From an uncultured Holdemanella sp. (GTDB taxonomy: Bacteria > Bacillota_I > Bacilli_A > Erysipelotrichales > Erysipelotrichaceae), in the NCBI RefSeq assembly GCF_934772795.1, contig NZ_CAKVMR010000013.1:1-40378 (forward strand): a DNA stretch of 40,378 nucleotides. Direction: 5' to 3'. The first letter of the stretch is position 1; each line of letters begins with the position of its first letter. The notes under the pieces were generated by a model. It saw only the letters and a list, made by a program, of their open reading frames with translations. It did no database searches and was not told the origin of the DNA. Both the position numbers and the translations under genes were made by a program. Of the stretch, positions 1-7,529 are shown one piece after another.

Positions 1-10
1 TAAAAAAATA

Positions 11-32
11 CCCGTTGTGACAGCACAACGGG
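11..32 (-). terminator. Rho-independent terminator, minus strand
   Basis: A perfect 9-bp stem (CCCGTTGTG/CACAACGGG) encloses a 4-nt loop. On the minus strand the stem is followed by TATTTTTTTA, so it most likely ends a leftward gene outside the window. The plus side lacks a clean T-run. Confidence 0.75.
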
Positions 33-144
33 ATGTTTATTTGTATAGATGTATAAATATTGCGGGAAGTTGACGATGAAGAGGATGGAGTTTCATATTT
101 CATTCAAAAAAATTTGTGATGGATAAATTTCCATCACTTTTTTG

Positions 145-194
145 TTGACTTTGAAAAAACAAACTCCTATAATACCTATAAAGTTACTAGGAAT
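145..194 (+). promoter_or_regulatory. cysK promoter with possible CymR-type operator
   Basis: The -35 box TTGACT (145-150) and -10 box TATAAT (168-173) are separated by an ideal 17 bp. Just downstream, at 175-194, the sequence ATAAAGTTACTAGGAAT resembles the CymR box known from Bacillus and Staphylococcus sulfur genes (ATWAA...AGGAAT). Its position over the transcription start suits repression. An Rrf2-family regulator is encoded nearby at 3634-4062. The promoter is clear; the operator is inferred. Confidence 0.7.
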
Positions 195-214
195 AGTAAG
201 CGGAGGTACTGATT

Positions 215-247
215 ATGAAGCGATGTTGTAGCTCTTTAAATGAATAA
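215..247 (+). CDS. Putative cysteine-sensing leader peptide upstream of cysK
   Basis: This 10-codon ORF encodes MKRCCSSLNE and has its own ribosome binding site, GGAGG at 202-206, 8 nt before the ATG. It contains tandem Cys codons (TGT TGT, 224-229) followed by two Ser codons, and lies between the cysK promoter and the cysK start 31 bp downstream. By analogy with amino-acid leader peptides, ribosome stalling at the Cys codons when Cys-tRNA is scarce could control cysK. I see no clear terminator hairpin between the leader and cysK, so any control would more likely act on translation or mRNA stability. The function is an inference. Confidence 0.5.
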   Translation: MKRCCSSLNE

Positions 248-278
248 TATTGAATTTGTTTAATAGGAGGAAAAGAAA

Positions 279-1208
279 ATGACAGTATATAAAGCGATTT
301 CAGATTTAATTGGGAATACACCATTAGTAGAATTAACACATATCGAAGAAAAAGAAGGTTTAGAAGCTAGAGTTGTTGCGAAAGTAGAATTCTTTAATCC
401 AGCTGGAAGTGTAAAGGATCGTATCGCAAAGAAAATGATTGAAGATGCAGAGAAAAAAGGCTTGATTAAACCTGGTGCTACATTGATTGAACCAACAAGT
501 GGAAATACAGGTATTGGTATTGCGTCAGTTGCAGCAGCTAAAGGCTACAAAGCCATTATGACAATGCCAGAAACAATGAGTGTAGAGCGTCGTAATTTAT
601 TAAAGGCATATGGCGCAAAGGTTGTTTTGACAGATGGTAAAGCAGGTATGAAGGGGGCTATCGCAAAAGCACAGGAATTGGCTGCAGCTACACCAAATAG
701 CTTTATTCCAAGTCAATTTGAAAATCCATCAAACCCTCAGGCTCATTATGAATCAACGGGTCCTGAAATTTGGAAGGATACAGAAGGAAAAGTTGATATT
801 TTTGTTGCAGGTGTTGGAACGGGTGGTACTGTAAGTGGTACAGGTAAGTATTTGAAGGATCAAAATCCAAATGTGAAAGTGGTTGCGGTTGAACCTGCAA
901 CAAGTCCAGTACTTTCTGAGGGTCATGCAGGTCCTCATGGTATTCAAGGTATTGGTGCTGGTTTTGTTCCGAATACTTTGGATACTAGTGTATATGATGA
1001 AGTGTTTACAGTCACAAATGAACAAGCCTATGAAACAGGTCGCTTAATTGCACATAATGAAGGTATGTTAGTGGGTATTTCAAGTGGTGCTGCTACATAT
1101 GCGGCTATTCAAATCGCAAAACGCTCAGAAAACAAGGGTAAGACAATTGTCGTATTATTACCAGATACAGGTGAGCGTTATTTATCCACTCCTATGTTTG
1201 CAGAATAA
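279..1208 (+). CDS. cysK: Cysteine synthase A (O-acetylserine sulfhydrylase)
   Basis: This PLP enzyme converts O-acetylserine and sulfide to cysteine and acetate in the cytosol. The 309-residue length is typical. The PLP-binding lysine is K46 in the NPAGSVKDR motif. The substrate loop EPTSGNTGIG and the phosphate-binding GVGTGGTVSGTG loop follow, and the protein ends with the conserved LPDTGERYLSTPMF. AGGAGG at 265-270 sets the ATG start. It is convergent with metA and shares a bidirectional terminator with it. The strong promoter, CymR-like site and Cys-rich leader point to regulation by cysteine supply. Confidence 0.96.
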   Translation: MTVYKAISDLIGNTPLVELTHIEEKEGLEARVVAKVEFFNPAGSVKDRIAKKMIEDAEKKGLIKPGATLIEPTSGNTGIGIASVAAAKGYKAIMTMPETMSVERRNLLKAYGAKVVLTDGKAGMKGAIAKAQELAAATPNSFIPSQFENPSNPQAHYESTGPEIWKDTEGKVDIFVAGVGTGGTVSGTGKYLKDQNPNVKVVAVEPATSPVLSEGHAGPHGIQGIGAGFVPNTLDTSVYDEVFTVTNEQAYETGRLIAHNEGMLVGISSGAATYAAIQIAKRSENKGKTIVVLLPDTGERYLSTPMFAE

Positions 1209-1212
1209 AAAA

Positions 1213-1238
1213 TACGAAGTAAAATAAATTACTTCGTA
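1213..1238. terminator. Bidirectional terminator between cysK and metA
   Basis: A 10-bp perfect stem (TACGAAGTAA/TTACTTCGTA) has a 6-nt loop. It begins a few bases after the cysK stop and overlaps the metA stop codon. An A-run lies on its left, which becomes a T-run for leftward transcription; the right side is only weakly T-rich. Confidence 0.75.
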
Positions 1239-2209
1239 AATGTCTTGGCATAGCCATGATCTTCTCTAGAACCCGTACCAATGGGTTCTTTTATTTTTCC
1301 AATTTCTTCAATTTCAAATGGCGTTAATTGATATACATAGTTTAGCCAGTTTCGATATAGAAGATTGGCGTGGCTTCTCCATTTTAAAATAGGTTCTTTT
1401 TCTGGATCATCATCCGGGAAATAGTTGAATGGGATATGGATGGGTTTATTGGCTTTTAAATCTCTAAAGTATTCATCTTTTAATGTTTCTTTTCCATATT
1501 CTAAATGACCTAGAATAAAAATTTGACGATAGTCCTTTGTGACAATGATGTTTGATCCAATCTCATCATTTTTAGATAGGATGGATAAGCATTTCACTTT
1601 TCTAACAGCCTCTTCATCAATGGCCGTATGTCTTGAGTGAGGGGTATAGTGAATTTCATCGAAGCCATTGGTTAAAAAGTCATATTCATCGACTAATTGT
1701 TCTGGGAAGATGCCGAATACTTTTTCTGGCAAGATATGTTTTTGAACTCCATAATGATAATACAGTCCAGCTTGGGCTCCCCAACAAATATGTAGCGTGG
1801 AATAGACATGTGTTTTAGACCATTCCATGATTTCTTCAAGTTCACTCCAATAATCGACATCTTCATATTCTAGATGTTCTACAGGAGCTCCTGTAATAAT
1901 CATTCCGTCGTAATAATTATCTTTTAATTTTTCAAAGTATGTATAGAATTTGACTAAATGATCCTGACTTGTATTTTTAGAAACATGGTTTTTAACCATC
2001 ATAAAATCGATATTAACTTGTAGTGCACTTTTAGAAATGAGTCGTAAGATTTGGGTTTCTGTTTCTATTTTTTTTGGCATTAGATTTAAAATTACGATTT
2101 TTAATGGACGAATTCTTTGACGATGGGCACTTTTATCTTCAATCGCAAAGATTTTTTCACTTTCTAATATGTCTTTTGCGGGTAAATCATCGGGTATGTT
2201 GATTGGCAT
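1229..2209 (-). CDS. metAA: Homoserine O-acetyltransferase (MetA family)
   Basis: This enzyme acylates homoserine in the first committed step of methionine synthesis. The 326 residues are close to family length. The catalytic Cys is C142 in the LHICWGAQAG motif. Residue 111 is Glu (TGAPVEHLEYEDVDYW). In this family Glu at 111 goes with acetyl-CoA use and Gly with succinyl-CoA use, so acetyltransferase is predicted despite the common 'succinyltransferase' label. The product would feed the O-acetylhomoserine sulfhydrylase encoded just upstream. AAGGAG (2220-2225 on the minus strand) supports the start. A promoter of its own lies downstream of the metY terminator. Confidence 0.93.
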   Translation of the reverse strand: MPINIPDDLPAKDILESEKIFAIEDKSAHRQRIRPLKIVILNLMPKKIETETQILRLISKSALQVNIDFMMVKNHVSKNTSQDHLVKFYTYFEKLKDNYYDGMIITGAPVEHLEYEDVDYWSELEEIMEWSKTHVYSTLHICWGAQAGLYYHYGVQKHILPEKVFGIFPEQLVDEYDFLTNGFDEIHYTPHSRHTAIDEEAVRKVKCLSILSKNDEIGSNIIVTKDYRQIFILGHLEYGKETLKDEYFRDLKANKPIHIPFNYFPDDDPEKEPILKWRSHANLLYRNWLNYVYQLTPFEIEEIGKIKEPIGTGSREDHGYAKTFTK

Positions 2210-2241
2210 ATATGAACAACTCCTTTTTTTGTATATCTACT

Positions 2242-2270
2242 ATTATACGCGAAAAAAAACAGAATGGAAA
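2242..2270 (-). promoter_or_regulatory. Likely metA promoter
   Basis: On the minus strand a TATAAT box occupies 2242-2247, about 33 bp before the metA start. A weak -35 (TTTCCA) would sit 17 bp upstream inside the palindrome at 2259-2282. This suggests metA can be transcribed separately from the gene upstream. Confidence 0.5.
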
Positions 2271-2282
2271 TTTCCATTCTGT
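2259..2282 (-). terminator. Perfect 24-bp palindrome: terminator after the sulfhydrylase gene
   Basis: The 12-bp arms ACAGAATGGAAA and TTTCCATTCTGT are exact inverted repeats with no loop. On the minus strand they are followed by a run of eight T residues, giving a strong intrinsic terminator. The element starts 7 bp after the stop of the upstream gene. Because it also spans the likely -35 region of metA, it could act as an operator too. Confidence 0.7.
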
Positions 2283-2288
2283 AAAAGA

Positions 2289-3566
2289 CTAAGCTTTCAT
2301 GGCGTCTAGAGCTTGTTGTAAATCATCAATGATGTCTTGTGCATCTTCAAGACCTACAGAGAAACGAATTAAATCTGGTGCAACACCAGCTTCTTTTAGT
2401 TGTTCTTCACTCATCTGACGGTGTGTGTGGCTTGCTGGGTGTAATAGACAAGTTTTAGCATCTGCAACATGGGTTACGATAGAAGCTAATTTTAAGCTGT
2501 CCATAAATTTTTCAGTTTGATCACGATCTGCCTTTAATCCAAATGACAATACACCACAAGTTCCATTTGGACAATATTTCTTAGCTAGTTCATGATGTGG
2601 ATCACTTTCAAGATCGGCATATTTTACCCATGCCACATCTTCATTGGCTTCTAAGTATTTGGCTACAGCTAGTGCATTTGCACAATGTGCCTTCATACGT
2701 ACAGCTAATGATTCTAGTCCTAAGTTTAGATAATATGCGTTTTGAGGTGCTTGAATCGAACCTAAATCACGCATCAATTGGCTTGTAGCTTTTGTGATAT
2801 AGGCTAATTTACCGAATTTTTCAGCATATACAATTCCATGATACGATTCATCGGGTGTAGTTAGTCCTGGATATTTTTCTGCGTGTTCTAACCAGTTGAA
2901 GTTACCACTATCTACAATGGCCCCACCTACACAAGATGCATGTCCATCCATGTATTTTGTGGTAGAGTGAGTAACGATATCAGCTCCCCATTGGATTGGT
3001 TGACACATAATTGGTGTAGCGAATGTGTTATCGATAATTAATGGAACTCCATTCGCATGAGCCACTTTCGCAAATTTTTCAATATCGAAAATACGTACTG
3101 TTGGATTTGTGATTGTTTCTCCGAATACACATTTTGTGTTTGGCTTGAATTCTTTTTGAAGATCTTCTGCACTGATTTCTGGGTCAACAAATGTACAATC
3201 GATACCCATTTTCTTCATTGTCACACCAAATAGGTTGTAAGTTCCACCATAGATGGCACTAGAAGCAATTAAGTGATCTCCGGCTTCACAAATGTTGAAT
3301 ACCGCAAAGAAGTTAGCAGCTTGTCCACTTGATGTAAGCATTGCGGCAATTCCACCTTCTAAAGCAGCAATCTTACTTGCGACAATATCGTTTGTTGGGT
3401 TTTGAAGGCGTGAATAGAAATATCCACTGTCTTCTAAATCAAATAATCTTCCCATTTGAAGACTTGAGTCATATTTAAAAGTTGTACTTTGATAAATTGG
3501 AACTTCTCTTGGCTCGCCATTTTTTGGCTCATAACCAGCATGTAAACATTTAGTTTCTGTTTTCAT
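2289..3566 (-). CDS. metY: O-acetylhomoserine aminocarboxypropyltransferase (sulfhydrylase)
   Basis: This Cys/Met-metabolism PLP enzyme of 425 residues makes homocysteine from O-acetylhomoserine and sulfide. The opening KTETKCLHAGYEPKNGEPREVP and the PLP lysine in the STTKYMDGHASCVGGAIVDSG motif are typical of the sulfhydrylase branch, which is longer than cystathionine gamma-synthase. The RBS GCGGAGGG precedes the ATG. It lies 67 bp downstream of the Rrf2 regulator gene on the same strand and is probably cotranscribed with it. The pairing with an acetyl-specific MetA supports direct sulfhydrylation. Confidence 0.93.
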   Translation of the reverse strand: MKTETKCLHAGYEPKNGEPREVPIYQSTTFKYDSSLQMGRLFDLEDSGYFYSRLQNPTNDIVASKIAALEGGIAAMLTSSGQAANFFAVFNICEAGDHLIASSAIYGGTYNLFGVTMKKMGIDCTFVDPEISAEDLQKEFKPNTKCVFGETITNPTVRIFDIEKFAKVAHANGVPLIIDNTFATPIMCQPIQWGADIVTHSTTKYMDGHASCVGGAIVDSGNFNWLEHAEKYPGLTTPDESYHGIVYAEKFGKLAYITKATSQLMRDLGSIQAPQNAYYLNLGLESLAVRMKAHCANALAVAKYLEANEDVAWVKYADLESDPHHELAKKYCPNGTCGVLSFGLKADRDQTEKFMDSLKLASIVTHVADAKTCLLHPASHTHRQMSEEQLKEAGVAPDLIRFSVGLEDAQDIIDDLQQALDAMKA

Positions 3567-3600
3567 AATTTATTACCCTCCGCTTTTCTAATCATTATTT

Positions 3601-3636
3601 TAAGCTTTTCTTTATAAAAAGTAAAAGAAAAGCTTA
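3601..3636 (-). terminator. Stem-loop after the rrf2 regulator gene
   Basis: A 13-bp perfect stem (TAAGCTTTTCTTT/AAAGAAAAGCTTA) starts at the regulator's stop codon. The T-tract is poor, so it may be a leaky terminator or an mRNA-processing stem that sets different levels of regulator and metY. Confidence 0.5.
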
Positions 3637-4062
3637 GATTACATAATCAAAGCTTTGTTCATGATTTAAAATGTCTTGTAGAGTGATTCCTTTTAGATAA
3701 GTTTCTATGACTTGATTCAATCCTTCGTAAATATAAAGTGTTGTGCAATCTTCTTTTCTTGGACATACATTGATTTCGGAATCTAGGCAGGCAACACATG
3801 ATAAATTTCCTTCGGTTGCGACTAGTACATCATATACACAAATTTCATTTGTACTCTTTGCGAGTCTATATCCCCCTTGAAAGCCACGATTAGATTGTAC
3901 CATCCCACCTTTAGTAAGAATGGGTACAATTTGTTCCAAATATTTTTTTGAAATATTTTGTCTTTCGGCAATGTCCTTTAGTGTAATAAATCCTGAATCA
4001 TTATGCTGTGCTAAATCAATGAGCAAACGAAGTGCATAACGTCCTTTCGTTGATATTTTCAT
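3634..4062 (-). CDS. Rrf2-family transcriptional regulator, CymR-like
   Basis: This 142-residue protein has the Rrf2 winged-helix opening MKISTKGRYALRLLIDLAQ and the wing segment NRGFQGGYRLAKS. Its position upstream of metY, in a cluster with cysK and metA, suggests control of sulfur amino acid genes as CymR does. Unlike classic CymR it has four cysteines in a C-x2-C-x7-C-x5-C block (CVACLDSEINVCPRKEDC), close to where IscR binds an Fe-S cluster. It may therefore sense redox or Fe-S state. AAGGGG before the ATG supports the start. Family certain; target genes inferred. Confidence 0.88.
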   Translation of the reverse strand: MKISTKGRYALRLLIDLAQHNDSGFITLKDIAERQNISKKYLEQIVPILTKGGMVQSNRGFQGGYRLAKSTNEICVYDVLVATEGNLSCVACLDSEINVCPRKEDCTTLYIYEGLNQVIETYLKGITLQDILNHEQSFDYVI

Positions 4063-4140
4063 TTAAAAGTTCCCCTTTTCCGTATTCTATATTACTATAA
4101 TAATATATATTTAGTAGGTTTTCTAGCAAAGAGGTAAAAA

Positions 4141-4953
4141 ATGGTTAAAATTGTCGTTTTTGATTTAGACGGAACACTATATGATTCACATAAACATATT
4201 GATAAAGATACAGTTCATAAAATCATTGAACTTGAACAAAAGGGAATTTTAGTTGGAATTGTGACAGGAAGGTTTTATGAAGAATTAGGTGAAGTTATCG
4301 AAAAACTAAAATTAAGAGGATACAATGGCTTTGTGGCAAGTTCAAATGGTTTAGAAATCTATGATTTTTCAGATGGGGAAACAAAGAGTTTTACTCGTTT
4401 ATCCAAGGATGAAGTAAAAGATATAGTAAAAGAAGCTAAGAAGTATCATTTGATTAGTTATGTCTGGCAAAATGGTGGATACACGATGTTTGGGGTTTCT
4501 GTTATGAATATTATTAAGAAGATATTTTCACTTATTCCCTTGAATTCGCATTATATAAAATCATTACAAAAAACGAAATTTGAAGCGGATGTTGTATTAA
4601 ATGAAGCATTCTATGATAAGGTTTGTTTTGCAGGAATTCAAATTGATAAGTTAAAAAAACAACATCCTGAATATCGCTTTTATGATGTGGGAAGTTTTGG
4701 AACCGAACTGTGTAAGAAAGATGTGGGTAAGCTTGAAGCCATTCGATATATATGCCAAAAGAAGCATGTATCTATTTCTAGTGTAATGGCATTTGGAGAT
4801 AATGGAAATGATGTAGATTTATTAGCGTCTTGTGGATATGGGGTTGCGATGAAAAATGGGAGTGCGCAGGCAAAAAAAGCCGCTAAATATATGAGCGACT
4901 ATACAAATAATGAAAAGGGTGTACTTCAATTTATGAATTCGTTTTTTGAATAA
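4141..4953 (+). CDS. Cof-type HAD-superfamily phosphatase
   Basis: This 270-residue cytosolic hydrolase of the HAD IIB (Cof/YbjI) type probably dephosphorylates sugar phosphates or FMN-like compounds; the substrate cannot be read from sequence. Motif I is VFDLDGTLYDS with both catalytic Asp residues, and motif IV is the MAFGDNGNDVDLL segment. AGAGG lies 8 nt before the ATG. A TATAAT at 4096-4101 may drive it divergently from the regulator gene. Its last 23 bp overlap the end of the convergent DUF308 gene. Confidence 0.88.
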   Translation: MVKIVVFDLDGTLYDSHKHIDKDTVHKIIELEQKGILVGIVTGRFYEELGEVIEKLKLRGYNGFVASSNGLEIYDFSDGETKSFTRLSKDEVKDIVKEAKKYHLISYVWQNGGYTMFGVSVMNIIKKIFSLIPLNSHYIKSLQKTKFEADVVLNEAFYDKVCFAGIQIDKLKKQHPEYRFYDVGSFGTELCKKDVGKLEAIRYICQKKHVSISSVMAFGDNGNDVDLLASCGYGVAMKNGSAQAKKAAKYMSDYTNNEKGVLQFMNSFFE

Positions 4954-5452
4954 AATATTGATCTAAAAAGATAAGAATTCCATTTAAAATTAAGAAGGAC
5001 CCGGTTAATGAGAAAATAAAGTCTAAAGATTGAATGGGTTTCATAAGTAATACAATGCCAATGACTAGAATGAATATAGCTCCTGCAAGATTGACTTTCC
5101 ATTGTTCAAATCCATTATCTTTTAAGAGTAATACTTTTTGAAAATGAGCTAGGGAATTAATAATTAATATAATTCCTACAAGCATAGGTAAAATACTGAT
5201 AAATTTCTTAGGATCAAAACTCATATATAGGCCTGCGGATAATAGGAACAGGCTTAATATAAGTGTTGTGAGCGTTGTGCTATTTCTTTTCTTAAAATAT
5301 GTATATAGAAATAGAATCGCAATGATTAAAAAGATCAATCCAATCACACGTGTAATTGTTGTTAATATGGATACGTTAAATATGCATAAGATTAAGCCAG
5401 ATAAAATGCATAGAATGGCAGATGAGATGGCTTCTGTTTTTGTTTCTTTCAT
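4931..5452 (-). CDS. DUF308/HdeD-like membrane protein
   Basis: This small integral membrane protein of about 173 residues has roughly five to six hydrophobic segments, for example AILCILSGLILCIFNVSI and FLIIAILFLYTYF, with an internal duplication typical of DUF308. The chosen start, MKETKTEAISS, has AAAGG upstream and a TATAAT box before it. A longer frame to 5572 would run into the divergent DJ-1 gene and is unlikely. Function is unknown; E. coli HdeD is linked to acid resistance, but that does not transfer safely. Confidence 0.75.
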   Translation of the reverse strand: MKETKTEAISSAILCILSGLILCIFNVSILTTITRVIGLIFLIIAILFLYTYFKKRNSTTLTTLILSLFLLSAGLYMSFDPKKFISILPMLVGIILIINSLAHFQKVLLLKDNGFEQWKVNLAGAIFILVIGIVLLMKPIQSLDFIFSLTGSFLILNGILIFLDQYFIQKTNS

Positions 5453-5474
5453 GAAATCACAACCTTTCACAATT

Positions 5475-5503
5475 ATTATACTCTGTTGTATACTTATTTT
5501 AAG
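5475..5503 (-). promoter_or_regulatory. Promoter of the DUF308 gene
   Basis: On the minus strand a perfect TATAAT (5475-5480) lies 22 bp before the start codon. The -35 position holds CTTAAA, which is weak. The region is shared with the divergent DJ-1 gene. Confidence 0.45.
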
Positions 5504-5514
5504 AGGTGATGAAC

Positions 5515-6060
5515 GTGAAAGTTGCAGTTTTATTAGAAAATGGTTTTGAAGAATTAGAAGCGATGGGTCCAATTGCCCTACTTAGACGTGGTGGACTTGA
5601 TGTGGATATGATTGGTGTCAACAATGAAGAACAAGTTACAGGTCGTTTTGGCGTAACTTACTCAAGTGTATTTCCAATGAATACGTATGACTTTAGTAAT
5701 GTGGATTGTTTAGTATTACCGGGTGGTCCACATTATCAAAAGCTAGAAAAGAATGAGAAAGTATTAAAACTAGCTCATGAGTTTGCCGAAAATAAGGTGT
5801 TGGCAGCTATTTGTGCTTCTCCAACAATCTTAGGTCACGAAGGTATCTTAAAGGGTAAGAAATATACTTGTTTTAAAGATATGGATGAAGACTTTGGTGG
5901 GGAATACCAATATGAATATGCCGTTACAGATGGAAACATTATTACGGGTGTAAGTGCAGCTGCAAGTATTGAATTTGCGTTTGCGATTTTAGAAAAGCTT
6001 TGTGGTAAAGAACATACAGATAAAGTAAAAGCATCGATTTATTATGATGCAAGACATTAA
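5515..6060 (+). CDS. DJ-1/PfpI-family protein
   Basis: This 181-residue flavodoxin-like protein begins MKVAVLLENGFEELEA and carries the nucleophile-elbow Cys in AAICASPTILG, preceded by LPGGPHYQKL. The family includes glyoxalase III/deglycase-like and chaperone members, and the activity cannot be chosen from sequence. The GTG at 5515 is preferred because AGAGGTGA at 5502-5509 lies 5 nt upstream and homologues start MKVAVLL. The GTG and ATG at 5506 and 5509 lie inside the RBS. A strong terminator follows. Confidence 0.88.
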   Translation: MKVAVLLENGFEELEAMGPIALLRRGGLDVDMIGVNNEEQVTGRFGVTYSSVFPMNTYDFSNVDCLVLPGGPHYQKLEKNEKVLKLAHEFAENKVLAAICASPTILGHEGILKGKKYTCFKDMDEDFGGEYQYEYAVTDGNIITGVSAAASIEFAFAILEKLCGKEHTDKVKASIYYDARH

Positions 6061-6092
6061 AAAAATTGTCATCGTGAATGATGACAATTTTT
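6061..6092. terminator. Bidirectional terminator between the DJ-1 and permease genes
   Basis: A 13-bp perfect stem (6061-6073 and 6080-6092) with loop GTGAAT is flanked by A-rich sequence on the left and T-rich sequence on the right. It can end both convergent genes. Confidence 0.88.
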
Positions 6093-6095
6093 ATT

Positions 6096-7349
6096 TTATT
6101 CTTCTTCGTTTAATAAATGGAATTTTTCAAAGATATAGAATAGTAATGACATGATCATGCCTGTGATACAAGCTAGTACCATTCCGGATAAGGAAATGTT
6201 TCCTAAGTGAATGGTTACTCCACTTAATCCAACAACGAATACAACGGATGTTAAGATCATGTTTACGCTTTTTCCATAGTCAACCTTTTGGTCTACTAGA
6301 ATTCTTAATCCACTTGTACCAATCATACCGTATAGTAAGAAGCTGATTCCACCAATAACTGGATTTGGGATTGTTTGAATCAAGGCAGATAATGGACCAA
6401 TGAATGAACAGATGATGGATAGAATGGCAGCTCCGGCAATAACTTGTACGCTGTATACGCCAGTGATAGCCATAACTCCAATGTTTTCACCATAAGTTGT
6501 GGTTGGAACAGATCCAATTAAACCGGAAATCATTGTTGAGAAGTTATCTGCGAATAAAGAGCGGTGTAGTCCTGGATCTTCAATTAAGTTTCTTCCTACA
6601 ACTTCACCTGTAACAATTTGGTGACCAATGTGTTCCGATGCGATAACTAATAATACGGGAAGCATCATTAGAATGGCGTCAATACTGAATTTTGGTGCTT
6701 GGAAGTTTGGAATTGAGATAAAGCTTGCCTGAAGGACTGGAGTAAAGTCAACAATACCTACGGCAACGGCAGTTAAATATCCTGTAACTACGGCAATCAA
6801 GATTGGGATGACGCTTAAGAATTTTTTGAAGCATACACTTCCAATTACAGCCATACCAAGTGTAACCGCAAAAACAATTACGTTTTTAGGGTCGATGTTA
6901 TCGCCTAGAATTCCAGCTGTACTTGCAGCAGATGAAGATAGTTCTAGACCGATTAGTGCAACAACGGGTCCCATTGCAGCAGATGGTAGCACGATATCAA
7001 TCCATTTTGTTCCAAATTTCTTGATGATCAATGCCAATAAACATCCACAAAAACCTACCGCAACGAATCCACCGCATGCGTATGGGTAACCAAATTTTGC
7101 GATAATGATATTTGCGGGAGCAATAAAGGCGAAGCTACTTCCTAAATAGGCAGGTGCTTTTCCTTTTGTGATAAAAATAAACAACAATGTTCCGATACCG
7201 TTCATGAATAGTACGATAGCTGGGTTAATACCGAATAAGAATGGTACTAATACACTGGCTCCAAACATTGCGAACATGTGTTGAATACTTAATGGTATCA
7301 GCAGATTTGCGGGTACTTTTTCTTCAACTTGAATAATTCGTTTTGCCAT
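6096..7349 (-). CDS. uraA: Uracil:proton symporter (UraA-type NCS2 permease)
   Basis: This inner-membrane nucleobase transporter of 417 residues has about 14 hydrophobic segments. The N-terminal IQHMFAMFGASVLVPFLFG and the loop segments SEHIGHQIVTGEVVGRNLIEDPGLHRSLFADNF and TTYGENIGVMAITGVYS are hallmarks of the uracil/xanthine permease family, nearest to UraA/PyrP. A strong AGGAGG precedes the ATG. On the minus strand a TATAAA box (7383-7388) is flanked by an inverted repeat AAAATGT/ACATTTT, which may be regulatory. No pyrimidine attenuator was recognised. Confidence 0.92.
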   Translation of the reverse strand: MAKRIIQVEEKVPANLLIPLSIQHMFAMFGASVLVPFLFGINPAIVLFMNGIGTLLFIFITKGKAPAYLGSSFAFIAPANIIIAKFGYPYACGGFVAVGFCGCLLALIIKKFGTKWIDIVLPSAAMGPVVALIGLELSSSAASTAGILGDNIDPKNVIVFAVTLGMAVIGSVCFKKFLSVIPILIAVVTGYLTAVAVGIVDFTPVLQASFISIPNFQAPKFSIDAILMMLPVLLVIASEHIGHQIVTGEVVGRNLIEDPGLHRSLFADNFSTMISGLIGSVPTTTYGENIGVMAITGVYSVQVIAGAAILSIICSFIGPLSALIQTIPNPVIGGISFLLYGMIGTSGLRILVDQKVDYGKSVNMILTSVVFVVGLSGVTIHLGNISLSGMVLACITGMIMSLLFYIFEKFHLLNEEE

Positions 7350-7423
7350 GAAAAATTTTCTCCTCCTAAAATGTACATTAACTTTTATACCACATTTTAA
7401 TGGATTATGAAACTAATTTAGGC

Positions 7424-7429
7424 TATAAT
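7424..7429 (+). promoter_or_regulatory. -10 box of the tRNA-Arg(CCG) gene
   Basis: A TATAAT lies 12 bp before the mature tRNA 5' end, the expected spacing for a tRNA promoter. The -35 position (TGGATT around 7401) is weak. Confidence 0.5.
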
Positions 7430-7440
7430 TATCAAGTGAT

Positions 7441-7517
7441 GCGCCTGTAGCTCAACTGGATAGAGTATCAGATTCCGATTCTGGCGGTTGCAGGTTCGAG
7501 CCCTGTCAGGCGCGCCA
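7441..7517 (+). tRNA. tRNA-Arg (anticodon CCG)
   Basis: A complete cloverleaf: acceptor GCGCCTG/CAGGCGC, D-arm GCTCAACTGGATAGAGT, anticodon stem TCAGA/TCTGG with loop TTCCGAT (anticodon CCG, codon CGG), T-arm with GGTTCGAGCCC, and an encoded CCA at 7515-7517. It lies 12 bp upstream of the following HAD gene and is probably cotranscribed with it. Confidence 0.95.
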
Positions 7518-7529
7518 TTTAGGTGAAAT

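Noticed and set aside
180..278. T-box or SAM riboswitch upstream of cysK
   Set aside because: The leader is too short and lacks the T-box motif, a terminator/antiterminator pair and S-box core elements.
703..1025. Antisense ORFs within cysK
   Set aside because: They are mirror frames of a strongly conserved gene and have no RBS or protein-like composition.
5506..5514. GTG 5506 or ATG 5509 as the DJ-1 gene start
   Set aside because: Both lie inside the Shine-Dalgarno sequence; GTG 5515 gives correct spacing and the family's usual N-terminus.
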